From: Tritrichomonas musculus
Lineage: Eukaryota; Parabasalia; Tritrichomonadida; Tritrichomonadidae
Reading direction: 5' to 3'
DNA length: 64,000 nucleotides
Assembly (NCBI GenBank): GCA_039105265.1
Contig: JAPFFF010000007.1
Location: forward strand, 2,728,001-2,792,000
Below, piece by piece: positions 40,107 to 50,425 of this stretch; the first letter of the stretch is position 1, and each line of letters starts with the position of its first letter. The notes below the pieces were generated by a model. The model was given only the letters and a program-made list of their open reading frames with translations. It was not told the DNA's origin and made no database searches. A program made the translations under genes and the position numbers.

Positions 40107-43100
40107 TTAGAATTTGATCTTTCTTGTGAAAACCGGAATATTAATTTGTTGGTAAGAAGATGATTTCCTAAAACAGTTAGCACCATCTAATAAATTAAAT
40201 GTTATTTCCTCCCCGTGATACATCCTTTCATATAACTCCTCTACTGCAATATTCATTCGTTTACACTTGTTTAATATACATTGCTTAGGAATTCCTTTCA
40301 TTCTTATATGATAGCCTTCATTACCTTTTTCATCAACGAGGATATCAAGATAAGATTTCTTTCCTAATGCTATTAATTTTCTAGAATAAACTGACCCAAT
40401 AGCACCTTCAAATGAATCGAAATCACAGTGGAATTGTGTCATTTTCTTACCTATTAATTCTTTATGGTATTTGTTTTTAAAGATTTGTGCAATTCTCGGT
40501 ACATCAATTTCTTTTAAATGAAGACTGTCACAGTCAGTATAGTAGATGTCTATTCCATTTTGCTCAGCTGTACTCATTACCCTATTCATTAAATGTTTGC
40601 TCCATGACAAGACACTAGCACCAAAATGAGGTAAATTAAAATGACTGTTTATTGGTTTAACCTTCTTAACATATACATTATCAATTGACTTGTTCTCTAT
40701 CACCTCTGTTATGTAATTATAGTTCTTCCATATATATTTAATGGCTTTATCTTTTGGTATACATTTAGTTTCAGTTGTTGTTGCCTTTAGGATAGATTTT
40801 CCGTAAATGGAATTAAGAAGTAGTTTGATGGTTTGTTGCAATGGATTGTTAGCATCTTGGTATCTCCTTCTTAGATTGAACAATTTCTCTATAAATACAT
40901 TAATCTTGTTGTTGAATCCTTTGTCAAAGTAATATCCTCTAATAAACTCATAATCGAAATCATAAAACTCCATCAAGTCCATAAAAGCTCTCTTGTCTAT
41001 GTAATAATTGTTGATAGGATTGTTGTTAAATATTTTTGACCCTTGATCATTCCTACTAAATATTTGACCAAATTTATATGGTTTATCAGCCTTGCACTTG
41101 ATCTTCTTGATATTGATTTCAATGAAGAACTGATCAAAATCTAATAATTCTTTCGTAAACATATCCGATGGGCCCGCACGATTAGTACCTGAGGCCTCCA
41201 GGCGAATTACTTCTGGCACTCCTTTAGGTACACCAGACATAATACTCATTGCACTAGGATATAAACTGACTGCATCAAAATCTTGTATCCTTTCCTCTAT
41301 ATATTGCTTTTCATTATTAGCTGTCATTGTTCTACCTCCACTAACGCATCTCTGAATGAAGTTTTGTGGTTTACCACTAAGTTGATAACACCCATCAAAG
41401 CAACCAAATTTATATGCATAATAGTAGCCAATAGAGCTAATGGATATAAAGTTATGGACATCAAGCATCTTTGTCTTCGTCTGCTTAAATACTTCTACCA
41501 GATCTCTATTAAATTTCTCTACTCCCTTCATCAATACTATGCAATCCAGTTTGCAATAATAGATAGCATACTTCATAATATCAATAGCTCCTCCAACATA
41601 TGCACCACAAGCTTTTGCATTATCTATTAATTGCTTCCAGTCTTGTTTTATCTGTGTCAATGGTTTCTTGTCTTGGTTCTCCATGTAATACTGTAGTTGA
41701 AATTCAAGCGCAGAGACAGTTTTCCTATTTATGTTCCTTTCAGTATATATTTTATATGCCATTACCTCTTTATGAACTGGTAACTGAAACATCTTACCAA
41801 ATGAAGCTAATGCAGCAGGGATGATAGAGTAGCTATTGCGGAAAGTTAATCTCTTGTTAGGTTTATACTTTGTCATGACTATTTGCAGAATCGTTCCACT
41901 TCTCTCTGTTATTTGTACATCCCATCCAGGAGTATTTATAAAGAAACAAGCATCATATTTAAGGTTATGGAAGTAAATGAGAGAATTGTTCTCCAATGAC
42001 TTTAGTAATCTGTCAGCGATATTGGTTCCATCAAATATCATTTTATGAATTAACTCTTTGGTCCTGTACACAGTAATATTTAGATAAGGCATATGGGGTG
42101 ATACAGTGGTATTAGTTTCAAAATCAGAATAATAAATCCTACTCCACTCTCTCTCCTTTTTCGTCTCTGATGAATCTATTAGTTTACAGCACAATTCAGG
42201 ATCATATTCAAGGTCTGTATAATCCGCTAAGTGAGAGTTGTATTCATTCGTTGCTAAGATATTCATTTCACAGTTCTTTATCTCTCTGAACTTTCCTTCT
42301 TTAAATAGCTTGCGAAATATTGCCATAGGTTTAACACCATTTAGGGGTTTATATATCATATAATGGTTCTTGTACAGTAATAAGTCAACAATTCGGTCAA
42401 ACTCTTTGGCCCATGGTCTCTTTCTTGTATCTATTTTTATTTCTTGTTGGTTTACTACATCTTTTCCCTCATTAATCCTTCTTACAACAAAATGGCATTT
42501 AAACTGCTTGGCTATATCGTATATCAAGTTATTGGGGATTAACCTAGTCTTGACCATAAAGCGTAAATAATTAATTTCCTCATCAGTGAATACTCCAGAC
42601 TGAATGCAAGCATATACCAAACAATTGTCTTTATAGTTCTTCTTATCAACTGTCTTGAATATTTGGTACTGTGATAAGTCTAAATCAGAGAGATTAATAT
42701 AAGGGAAGAATCCACCTTCTGGATTATCGCGATAATCTTCGTCGACTTCAACTTCTTCTTCATATAACTTACCTTTATTATCTTCTTTATTAATAGTGAA
42801 TGATGTTTGCTTGCCTCTCTTTCTATTTTTAATGAAGAGCAACTGGTATTTTGCAGGAATGAATACATTGCCAACCCAAGGATTATTGTCTGAACAGTCA
42901 TCATTCAAGTCTATTGTCCCTGATATATGTCCTATTGTTGAATCTAATCTTCGTGCCTTGGAAAGTGTAAACCATTTGTATTCCTCACCACCTAATGATT
43001 CGCTTTTTACTACTATATTCTTCTTATTCTCTTTGTGTAATTGTCTTAATGTTTCAGTGAAAGCAAGTCTCTTATCTTCATCATCACCTATATCTATGTC

Positions 43101-43259
43101 AAATGATATTTCTTTCTTAGCCTTGGTCATGAATTCTTTCAAATATTTCTTGAACTTTCGTTTGTCTCTTACGTCTTTCACCCTTTGCTTATACTCTTTT
43201 CTTGCTTCCGTTCTTGCAGTCGAATAGAGGTCAACTGATATATCAAAGAGGTATGTCAT
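40107..43259 (-). CDS. Protein-primed family B DNA polymerase, 1050 aa
   Basis: Exonuclease motifs: YYSDFETNTT (Exo I, about residue 375), YFHNLKYDACFF (Exo II) and YCKLDCIVLM (Exo III). Polymerase motifs: DFDAVSLYPSAM (motif A, about 665), KLLLNSIYGKS (motif B, about 818) and YYTDCDSLHLK (motif C, about 910). The spacing and size are those of Polinton pPolB, which starts DNA synthesis from a terminal protein. The first 300 residues could contain the priming domain, but I cannot delimit it. The frame is open throughout. An upstream T8 tract is visible. Confidence 0.93.
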   Translation of the reverse strand: MTYLFDISVDLYSTARTEARKEYKQRVKDVRDKRKFKKYLKEFMTKAKKEISFDIDIGDDEDKRLAFTETLRQLHKENKKNIVVKSESLGGEEYKWFTLSKARRLDSTIGHISGTIDLNDDCSDNNPWVGNVFIPAKYQLLFIKNRKRGKQTSFTINKEDNKGKLYEEEVEVDEDYRDNPEGGFFPYINLSDLDLSQYQIFKTVDKKNYKDNCLVYACIQSGVFTDEEINYLRFMVKTRLIPNNLIYDIAKQFKCHFVVRRINEGKDVVNQQEIKIDTRKRPWAKEFDRIVDLLLYKNHYMIYKPLNGVKPMAIFRKLFKEGKFREIKNCEMNILATNEYNSHLADYTDLEYDPELCCKLIDSSETKKEREWSRIYYSDFETNTTVSPHMPYLNITVYRTKELIHKMIFDGTNIADRLLKSLENNSLIYFHNLKYDACFFINTPGWDVQITERSGTILQIVMTKYKPNKRLTFRNSYSIIPAALASFGKMFQLPVHKEVMAYKIYTERNINRKTVSALEFQLQYYMENQDKKPLTQIKQDWKQLIDNAKACGAYVGGAIDIMKYAIYYCKLDCIVLMKGVEKFNRDLVEVFKQTKTKMLDVHNFISISSIGYYYAYKFGCFDGCYQLSGKPQNFIQRCVSGGRTMTANNEKQYIEERIQDFDAVSLYPSAMSIMSGVPKGVPEVIRLEASGTNRAGPSDMFTKELLDFDQFFIEINIKKIKCKADKPYKFGQIFSRNDQGSKIFNNNPINNYYIDKRAFMDLMEFYDFDYEFIRGYYFDKGFNNKINVFIEKLFNLRRRYQDANNPLQQTIKLLLNSIYGKSILKATTTETKCIPKDKAIKYIWKNYNYITEVIENKSIDNVYVKKVKPINSHFNLPHFGASVLSWSKHLMNRVMSTAEQNGIDIYYTDCDSLHLKEIDVPRIAQIFKNKYHKELIGKKMTQFHCDFDSFEGAIGSVYSRKLIALGKKSYLDILVDEKGNEGYHIRMKGIPKQCILNKCKRMNIAVEELYERMYHGEEITFNLLDGANCFRKSSSYQQINIPVFTRKIKF

Positions 43260-43315
43260 TTAAGTGTAAATAAGAAATAAAAAAAATATCACGCTAAATA
43301 TTTATTAACCCTAAA

Positions 43316-43639
43316 ATGGTAGAATACATATATTTGATTCGTGAAAGGGAATTTTCTTATTCTAATCAACCTGTATACAAAATTGGTAGAACAAATAAGA
43401 TTGCAACAAGAATGGGACAATATCCAAAAGACAGCGAAGTATATATAATTGAAGCAGTAAGTGATTCAGTAAAAGTGGAAAAAGAATTAATAACAATATT
43501 TGAAGAAAATTATTCGAGAGCAACAACAAGAGATGGAACCGCATTTATAGGAAATGAGTACTTTGTTGGGAATGTGAATGAAATGATATATATTATTAGG
43601 ACTTATATCCAATATCATTGTCCCAGAGCTATCATTTAG
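43316..43639 (+). CDS. GIY-YIG-type nuclease, 107 aa
   Basis: The single-domain pattern of the GIY-YIG (T5orf172/MUG113-like) family is visible: YIYLIREREFSYSNQPVYKI leading to GRT, then ATRMGQYP, a helix with the conserved glutamate (VEKELITIFEEN) and GNEYFVGN. It lies head to head with the polymerase gene, 56 bp apart, and overlaps the end of the gene on the opposite strand (43632) by a few bases. It is probably a small DNA-cutting enzyme used in recombination or as a selfish nuclease. Confidence 0.7.
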   Translation: MVEYIYLIREREFSYSNQPVYKIGRTNKIATRMGQYPKDSEVYIIEAVSDSVKVEKELITIFEENYSRATTRDGTAFIGNEYFVGNVNEMIYIIRTYIQYHCPRAII

Positions 43640-44363
43640 TAAGGATGTCATATATATCAGCCTCTTGGCTTGGTTTTATTTTTAAGGTAATGAAGAGAGG
43701 AGATTTTAATATTACTGGTTGAAACATGAAATCGACTAATCTCATTTCCAAATATTTTAATGAATCCGTATTAACTTTTATTTTTATTGGCTTAGTCATG
43801 TCATAGTTAACTATCATTGCCTCTTGATCCATTATCATTGTGTCAATGTTTGCTAGGATGCTTGGAGTATATTCTTGGTCTCCAATTGATGAATGAGTTG
43901 CTACCCCCTGTAATGAAACTAAATACAACTTATTGGCAAAATCAAGTATAGGTAGATCAGGTACATTTTTTTCTTCATTAGATTTTACATCAAATTCCTT
44001 GCAGTTGAACAAACCAGTAATCAATTTTGCTCTATGACTTCCTTCCTTGAATGTAATATTTTCAGTAGGTGTTAATGATATGGTTCTGTTATTGATATTC
44101 TTAAACTCAATTGTTTTCTGACACAGGTTTAGAAATTTGACTAGATATCCAAATGAATAGGCATACATTTCCTCGAAATCAATTCGTACCTCATCATTAG
44201 CTGTTTCAAATATTAAATAATCTTCTGCAGTTGTCATCAATATGTTGGCTTTGGTGTTGATAGATGAAACATAGTACTTCACGTATGGACATTTCCATGG
44301 GATATCAATATTAAGTCTTACCGTATTATAATTACCTGGTTGACTCTGAACACTATACAACAT
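43632..44363 (-). CDS. Hypothetical, possible minor capsid protein, 243 aa
   Basis: Family not recognised. It is beta-rich with few charged runs (YVKYYVSSINTKANILMTTA, DFMFQPVILKSPLFITLKI). This fits a single jelly-roll or penton-type structural protein, but sequence alone does not prove it. The start codon context is ATTAAATTATG, similar to the capsid block. Only 18 bp separate its ATG from that of the giant fiber-like gene on the other strand, so the two share a very compact divergent promoter. Confidence 0.5.
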   Translation of the reverse strand: MLYSVQSQPGNYNTVRLNIDIPWKCPYVKYYVSSINTKANILMTTAEDYLIFETANDEVRIDFEEMYAYSFGYLVKFLNLCQKTIEFKNINNRTISLTPTENITFKEGSHRAKLITGLFNCKEFDVKSNEEKNVPDLPILDFANKLYLVSLQGVATHSSIGDQEYTPSILANIDTMIMDQEAMIVNYDMTKPIKIKVNTDSLKYLEMRLVDFMFQPVILKSPLFITLKIKPSQEADIYDILTK

Positions 44364-44381
44364 AATTTAATTTCAGATAAA
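44364..44381. promoter_or_regulatory. 18-bp divergent promoter region
   Basis: Only 18 bp separate the start codons at 44363 (minus) and 44382 (plus). The plus side contains TTTCAGATAAAATG, where TCAGAT loosely resembles an initiator. The minus side reads TTAAATTATG. Either the start signals overlap the coding ends or leaders are almost absent, as is usual in trichomonads. Confidence 0.4.
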
Positions 44382-47300
44382 ATGTCATTGGCACTGTATT
44401 CTGCAAAGAGCAAGGAAGCATATAAACTAAAATCAAATGATATAGAAATCACTATTGATGAAGAAGATGGTAAAAGACTAAACATCGAAAACACTATTGA
44501 ACCTGGCGAAATGGTGCAATTTAATTGTATCTACAACAAAGCTGAAATAGATGAAAAAATAGTTGGTGATTATCTTGAGAAGCATGGAGGACTTGATGGT
44601 TTTGGTGCCTTAAATATTATGGCAGGGAAAGGGATTACTACATTTACTGAAAGTGGAAGATTACATGAAAATGATTATGCGGCCAATCTAAATAAATTAT
44701 ATGAACGATTAAGTGCTAGTGCCACAAATTTAAGAACATATCTAACTAAACTTCAAGAAGACATCATTAAAAATATTGGTTCTGCTGAATTGTTACCAGG
44801 TTCAGAACTATTAATTATTGAAAATGAAATATCAACAAAAGAAGTAGATGTTAGTTCATATTCAAAACTAATTGCCGCGTTAGGAAACAATAATACTGGT
44901 ATCTTAAGTGCAATCGACCATCTTTATACAGCTTTAGGAGAATTAGATACTTTTTCTGTTTCTGATTTCTTGGCAACAACATTACAAAAGAATGAGACCA
45001 TGACAACAATAAAAGAAAACAAAGCGGAAAATATATATGAAGCAACACAAGAAAATATTGAAAAATATACAGAACTGGTCTCTACAATCAAAAGTTTAAG
45101 TGAATCATTGAAAAATATTTTAATCGTTGAGAAGAGCTTAAACCTGAAATATATTAACGAAATCAAAACAGAAAAGCCTGAAGAAGAGATACCATTAGCC
45201 GTTCAAGAAGATGAGAAACAATACATTTACACATATCAGACCGCAAATGAACATGCAGATACATTAACAGAAATAATAAATCTTATCAATAAATCTACAG
45301 AAAATATTGAAAAATGGTTAAAGAAAATAGAAGAAACAAAGACAACAGGGATAGATTTTACAAAGCTGAGTGAATTAAAAGTGATACAGAAAAATCAAAC
45401 ATCATATGAAACCAAACCCCAATCCCTCACAACATTTAATGATGTTATTACAAATTTGAGCACAAATAATGAAAATATTAGTAATTGGATTAATAAAGTA
45501 GAAAATGAATCCATTGTGGCATTAGAATTATTAGAATCATTTGGTCCTGAGGTTCCAATAATAGTATTAAATGAAACTACCAAAGAGCCAGAAATAAAAA
45601 CAGTAAAAATAGAAATAGTCGAACAACCAGCTTTACCAACACCAGAACAGCCTGTTGAAGTCCCTGATTTTATTGTAGATACTGAAGGAAACAATTATCT
45701 TTTTCCAACAAAAGAAGAAATAGATAGAATACGTGAAAAATATAAAAATCAATTAAAAGTACCATTACCAGTTGACAATTCAACAGGAATAACTATTCCT
45801 GTATATGTCGCAATAGAATCTATAGAAGAGGGATTAATTTGGATTAAAAATATGGTCTATAATATTTTATCGACATTCGTTGGATTTGTAATGCAACCGA
45901 TTTCAATTCTAAATAATATAGAAGATATAGAAGTGTTGGTTTGCATTAAGGTAAATGAAGAATATGCTTTCAAAAAATTGGTGATAAGTAATGAAAAGAC
46001 CAGTAGTGATTCTACAGATATCACCGTACCAGATGATGCATTAGTTGAAAAGACAGAAGGACAGTTTGTGGATAAAGATAATAATGTAAAATTTAGTACG
46101 AATGATTTAGCAGATATTGCTGAATTACAGAAAAATAATGTCACTGTTAAAACAAATATAACGGACTCAATTAATATTGTAATCAATTCATACAAAACAT
46201 TATGGATAGTTATTAAGCATACTTTCTCAATCTTAAATAGTTGGGTTTTAAATCCTGGAGCTCATTTTGCTATTAACTCATCTAAATTTTTATGGAATAA
46301 TTTAATAACACCTGGACTCAGATATGGTATTGATGAATATGGAAAAATAAAGAAATATGTAATAAATTGGGGAGATGATAATGAATTTCTACCAACACCA
46401 GCAGAAGATGATTCAGAAATATTAAAATATTTGAAAGACAAAGCCATAGCAACACAAGAAATAGCAATCAATACATGGGAAGATTTATATGATTTCTTCA
46501 AAACAGATAACCCTGGGTTTTATGTAGCTTTAGCAAGCATGATTTATACTATAGCTGTACTATCAGGTGATTGCGTGAGAAATTCAGAATTATTAGAAGA
46601 AGATGAATTGCCTGATGGATTAGAAGAAATATTCACTCCAAATAAATATTCAATAGTCGATACAATTTATAAATTAATACGCAAATTAAACAATCATATT
46701 AAAAATCATCCATCATCATCAGGTGATTCTAATTTTACAATTAAAAATGGTTATCCAGAATATGAAATCAAAAATGATGATATCAAACCAAGTTCACTTG
46801 AAAAAACAATTCGATTAGATGATACTGAAATCACTAAAAAATATAATATCTTGACGGTTGATATCCCTACTGAATTAAAAACAAAACTTCTGACAATAAA
46901 AGAACATACTAATATTTTCAAAATTACATTGCGAAAGAATGTAGTATATGATGAGCAAGGAAATTATATCAGAGAATTTTATATATATGTTTATCATAAT
47001 AAATTTATTGCACCAATAGTAATCAAGAGAGAAAATGGTTGCTATTTATATAATTCATCGGAAATATCAGATACAACATCAATTGCTTTCGATCAAGAAC
47101 TAGATTTTAATCCATATGACTTATATCTCAGAGGTGAGCTATCAATTAATTATGAGCCTTCACAAGATGCTTTAGTTTCAACAAAACCAGTAGTTAAGTG
47201 TGATATTATTGAAGCTGATAATGCATTAAAATTACAGAAATCAGATATATATTATTTCTACAAACCATCAAAAATTATTGATGAAGATGCATATTATAAA

Positions 47301-50093
47301 ATGATTTATGAGATCCCAACAAATTATGTTTTCCCTAACAATATGCAATTTGTGTTCAAAGAATATTGTTTTGGTAATGAATGGAAACTAACATGGAATG
47401 GAACTAATTGGAACGGTGATAATATCAAAGGAAGAAGTAATGGAAAAGTAATCTATAAATTAAAGAAGAATGATAATAAAGATCCTTTTGGTTCTCATGG
47501 CTGTTATGTAATGTGTAAGCATGATGAATGGAATCAAAAATTTGTTCCATCAAGAGGCAGTGAATCTGAGAATTTTATGGAATACTTATGGACGAAAGGA
47601 AAAGTAGAAGTATCTGTTAAAACAAAAAATGGAGTTGTTCATCCGGCTTCAGATTATAGCCTACATCTGAATTGGTATCCTGCTGATATAAAATTTGAAG
47701 GATATGATTTATTGGGAATTGATTGCGTAATAACAGAAATAGATTCATCTAAAATAAAAGTTAATGAAATAGATAAAATTTTCGCAGATATTTATGCACG
47801 AGCAATACCATTTACAATGACAAAATATAATGATGTGGCAACAAGGCTAGAGTTTTCACCAGGTTCTTATCATATCGATAATACAAATCATGTATCACAT
47901 GTTGATATAGATGCCATATTAGATACCATAGAGAAAATAAATTATAAAGTATCTGGTTTAAAGAGTTTTGATAAAAATATAGAGCTCTATCTTTACAAAC
48001 AATATACAGATCCAGTAGATGAAGTAAATTGGGATTCAACAACTAATCCTTTCGATTACATTATCAAACAACAATTTTATGAAATAATTCCGAGGCCTGA
48101 TGCTGCAACAACATTATACACTGATTACAATATTACATCATCAAAAATAATTACTGCAGATAATATTACAACGATGAGAAGTGATTTAAATTTGGTTACT
48201 AATAATGTAGATGTGATGAGTTATGATGTAAAAGACTTAACAAATAAAGTGAATAATCTTTCTTCAGAGATGGTTGACCAACAAAATAAAACAAAATATC
48301 TAAAAGTAAGAACAGACCAAATCGAAATTGTTGCTGATGTTGCATTAGCATTTGGTATTGCTGGAACAGTCATGGGAGGAACAAGTTTAGGCTTACAATT
48401 AAGTGCTCGAGGAGTTCAAACAGCATCTCGAACTGTTAATGGCGCTTCAAAAGCGGGTGGTCAATTACAGGGATTATTATCTGATATCAGTGAAGATGTT
48501 AGTTCGGATGCGGGTTCCAGTATGCTAGATATTATTAAAGATGGCAGTGAATTACCTGATATCGGGATGGACCCTTATATGAGAACAGTCCAGACAACTA
48601 CCGATTTGACTCCAATTCTTGAATGGTGCAATAAAGAAACCAGTTCTCTACCAGCAATTAAATTTAGCAGTGAATATGATGATCCAGATAAATTAGTCAC
48701 AACAATTAATGGTGTAATGGATATTTGCAATAGATTTAGAAGTTCATTAAAACCAACATTTAAAGCAATAACTACAAGAATCAATGAAATAAATAATGAC
48801 TATATTTCAAAGAATGATTTGGTTAGAGATGACATAATAGATGTTGTTGGTAAATTTGTTAATGGCGAGGTTCATTTGGAGGCTGAAGACACAATAACAG
48901 ATGGAATAATCAAAGCACGATTTTTGGTGCAAAAAGTTAGTGAATACAATGATGTTGATTATGGAGAGAATATAGTTACTATTAATATTACTGGTGGAAC
49001 AATTAATTACCAAGGAACAACTGATTTTCCTAGCTGCACTATGAATGACAAAACATTTGTTATATCAAACCCAAATAAACATAGAGTTGGTGGAATCAGC
49101 ATCAAAGAGAATACAGCAAAAAGAAGAATGGAATTTACCCCAAATGATTTAGCCTATACTTGTGATATAGATGCTTTACATAAGAAGATAGATACATTAC
49201 ATGAGCAGATAGAAAAGAATGATACAGCTCTAGCTACTACATTAAATGAATTCCCAACTGTTGATGAAGTAAATGAAGCATTAGATGAATTAAAAAATAA
49301 TATGGTTAATATGGATAACCTGTATACGAAAGAAGAAGCGGATAATAAATATCGAAGCAAAAATGATTTGATATACAAAGAATCTATTGAAGTGCCATTT
49401 GAAAATGTACAAGATAGTTCAGGATCGTGGGAAGTCAAAATAAAATTGACTAGTGGAACTCGTCTTGTTGGGACATTTACTGATGACTCTGAAATGGTTC
49501 ATAATTTCGATATTCTATTTGTTTATGATGATAATACTGTTATTAATGAAGAAATATATTGGGTAGAGGAGATAGATGGAATATCCTATGAATGTGGCTA
49601 TGAACCAAGGGATGATGGTTATTGGTGCTTTAATGTTGAAGGCTTCAATACCAAATTAATATTAGCCGAAAAAATATTGAAACAGGATGAAATAGCTTTA
49701 AAGAGTGATATTACATCATTATTGGATGACTTATATTGGAGAATATTTTATTCAGGATTTCACAAATCATATTATGAGGATATCCCAGAATTATGCTGGT
49801 ATTCTTACGATACTAGTTCTAAAAAATTAATTGTATGCGTCGAATATAATAGTTTATATATGGAAATGTTATTTATATTTTACGATTCAAATGACAAGAA
49901 ACATTATGTTAGAGTTAATTATAGTGAAGGATTTGCAGTACTAGATGAAATATATGGTGAAGATAAACTTAGAGAATCCAATAGAAAAAGAGATTTTGAA
50001 TATGATTTTTATCATATCGATTTTCAATTAAAGGGCTCTGGAAATATACCATTTACTGAATATTATCTCAAGCAAGTCAAAGCCACACCATAA
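44382..50093 (+). CDS. Giant fiber-like Maverick protein, 1903 aa
   Basis: The start is placed at the ATG at 44382; the upstream in-frame codon is TTG. Regions in order: an amino-terminal segment with a short glycine-rich turn (HGGLDGFGALNIMAGKGITT), long helical, Asn/Thr/Glu-rich repeats, hydrophobic helices near residues 490-510 (WIKNMVYNILSTFVGFVMQP), a beta-rich middle with aromatic residues, a heptad-like segment near 1280-1310, a glycine/alanine hydrophobic stretch (VALAFGIAGTVMGGTSLGLQ), and fiber-type repeats near the end (NLYTKEEADNKYRSKNDLI, IALKSDITSLLDDL). It ends 333 bp before the right terminal repeat. It is probably a trimeric surface or attachment protein; a membrane-interacting role is possible. 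Confidence 0.65.
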   Translation: MSLALYSAKSKEAYKLKSNDIEITIDEEDGKRLNIENTIEPGEMVQFNCIYNKAEIDEKIVGDYLEKHGGLDGFGALNIMAGKGITTFTESGRLHENDYAANLNKLYERLSASATNLRTYLTKLQEDIIKNIGSAELLPGSELLIIENEISTKEVDVSSYSKLIAALGNNNTGILSAIDHLYTALGELDTFSVSDFLATTLQKNETMTTIKENKAENIYEATQENIEKYTELVSTIKSLSESLKNILIVEKSLNLKYINEIKTEKPEEEIPLAVQEDEKQYIYTYQTANEHADTLTEIINLINKSTENIEKWLKKIEETKTTGIDFTKLSELKVIQKNQTSYETKPQSLTTFNDVITNLSTNNENISNWINKVENESIVALELLESFGPEVPIIVLNETTKEPEIKTVKIEIVEQPALPTPEQPVEVPDFIVDTEGNNYLFPTKEEIDRIREKYKNQLKVPLPVDNSTGITIPVYVAIESIEEGLIWIKNMVYNILSTFVGFVMQPISILNNIEDIEVLVCIKVNEEYAFKKLVISNEKTSSDSTDITVPDDALVEKTEGQFVDKDNNVKFSTNDLADIAELQKNNVTVKTNITDSINIVINSYKTLWIVIKHTFSILNSWVLNPGAHFAINSSKFLWNNLITPGLRYGIDEYGKIKKYVINWGDDNEFLPTPAEDDSEILKYLKDKAIATQEIAINTWEDLYDFFKTDNPGFYVALASMIYTIAVLSGDCVRNSELLEEDELPDGLEEIFTPNKYSIVDTIYKLIRKLNNHIKNHPSSSGDSNFTIKNGYPEYEIKNDDIKPSSLEKTIRLDDTEITKKYNILTVDIPTELKTKLLTIKEHTNIFKITLRKNVVYDEQGNYIREFYIYVYHNKFIAPIVIKRENGCYLYNSSEISDTTSIAFDQELDFNPYDLYLRGELSINYEPSQDALVSTKPVVKCDIIEADNALKLQKSDIYYFYKPSKIIDEDAYYKMIYEIPTNYVFPNNMQFVFKEYCFGNEWKLTWNGTNWNGDNIKGRSNGKVIYKLKKNDNKDPFGSHGCYVMCKHDEWNQKFVPSRGSESENFMEYLWTKGKVEVSVKTKNGVVHPASDYSLHLNWYPADIKFEGYDLLGIDCVITEIDSSKIKVNEIDKIFADIYARAIPFTMTKYNDVATRLEFSPGSYHIDNTNHVSHVDIDAILDTIEKINYKVSGLKSFDKNIELYLYKQYTDPVDEVNWDSTTNPFDYIIKQQFYEIIPRPDAATTLYTDYNITSSKIITADNITTMRSDLNLVTNNVDVMSYDVKDLTNKVNNLSSEMVDQQNKTKYLKVRTDQIEIVADVALAFGIAGTVMGGTSLGLQLSARGVQTASRTVNGASKAGGQLQGLLSDISEDVSSDAGSSMLDIIKDGSELPDIGMDPYMRTVQTTTDLTPILEWCNKETSSLPAIKFSSEYDDPDKLVTTINGVMDICNRFRSSLKPTFKAITTRINEINNDYISKNDLVRDDIIDVVGKFVNGEVHLEAEDTITDGIIKARFLVQKVSEYNDVDYGENIVTINITGGTINYQGTTDFPSCTMNDKTFVISNPNKHRVGGISIKENTAKRRMEFTPNDLAYTCDIDALHKKIDTLHEQIEKNDTALATTLNEFPTVDEVNEALDELKNNMVNMDNLYTKEEADNKYRSKNDLIYKESIEVPFENVQDSSGSWEVKIKLTSGTRLVGTFTDDSEMVHNFDILFVYDDNTVINEEIYWVEEIDGISYECGYEPRDDGYWCFNVEGFNTKLILAEKILKQDEIALKSDITSLLDDLYWRIFYSGFHKSYYEDIPELCWYSYDTSSKKLIVCVEYNSLYMEMLFIFYDSNDKKHYVRVNYSEGFAVLDEIYGEDKLRESNRKRDFEYDFYHIDFQLKGSGNIPFTEYYLKQVKATP

Positions 50094-50425
50094 AAGAGGC
50101 TTGCATTTTTTTTTTTTTTTTGTTTAAGGACCCCCGGTGAAATCATCGGCGCAGTTAGGTCTGGGCGACCGTTAAGAGCGCATAGCCTAACGTATACTAC
50201 TATATTAAAATATCTTGGTGTCTAGTTAACTTTTTAAGAATATTTTTATAAAATCTTTTCAAAATATTTGAGAGAAAAAAATACTTCTGACATAAAAATA
50301 TTTGAGAGAAAATATTAACTCAATCAAAACTCAATTTTTCGGGGTCGTGCCTATACAAGAAATACCGTATTTTTGGGTGTAGAATTCAAAAAACACCATT
50401 AGAAAGCTCAAAAACTACTCCATAC
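50094..50425. other. Spacer with old terminus-like sequence
   Basis: Between the giant gene and the right terminal repeat lie a T20-like tract, the terminus-like segment 50154-50201 (listed separately), two copies of AAAATATTTGAGAGAAAA, and a stretch (about 50365-50425) that matches the left end of the element only after its extra ~370 bp. No gene is supported. Confidence 0.55.
50154..50201 (+). repeat. Internal Maverick terminus-like relic
   Basis: The last 16 bases, CCTAACGTATACTACT, equal the reverse complement of the left end of the palindromic element (AGTAGTATACGTTAGG). GTTAGGTCTG at 50154 matches the inner side of that end as well. GTTAGG and CCTAAC can pair as a hairpin. It points the right way to be the right end of an element whose body includes the giant gene, yet the present element extends 476 bp further. 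It may be a former terminus overtaken by new terminal repeats. Confidence 0.6.
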
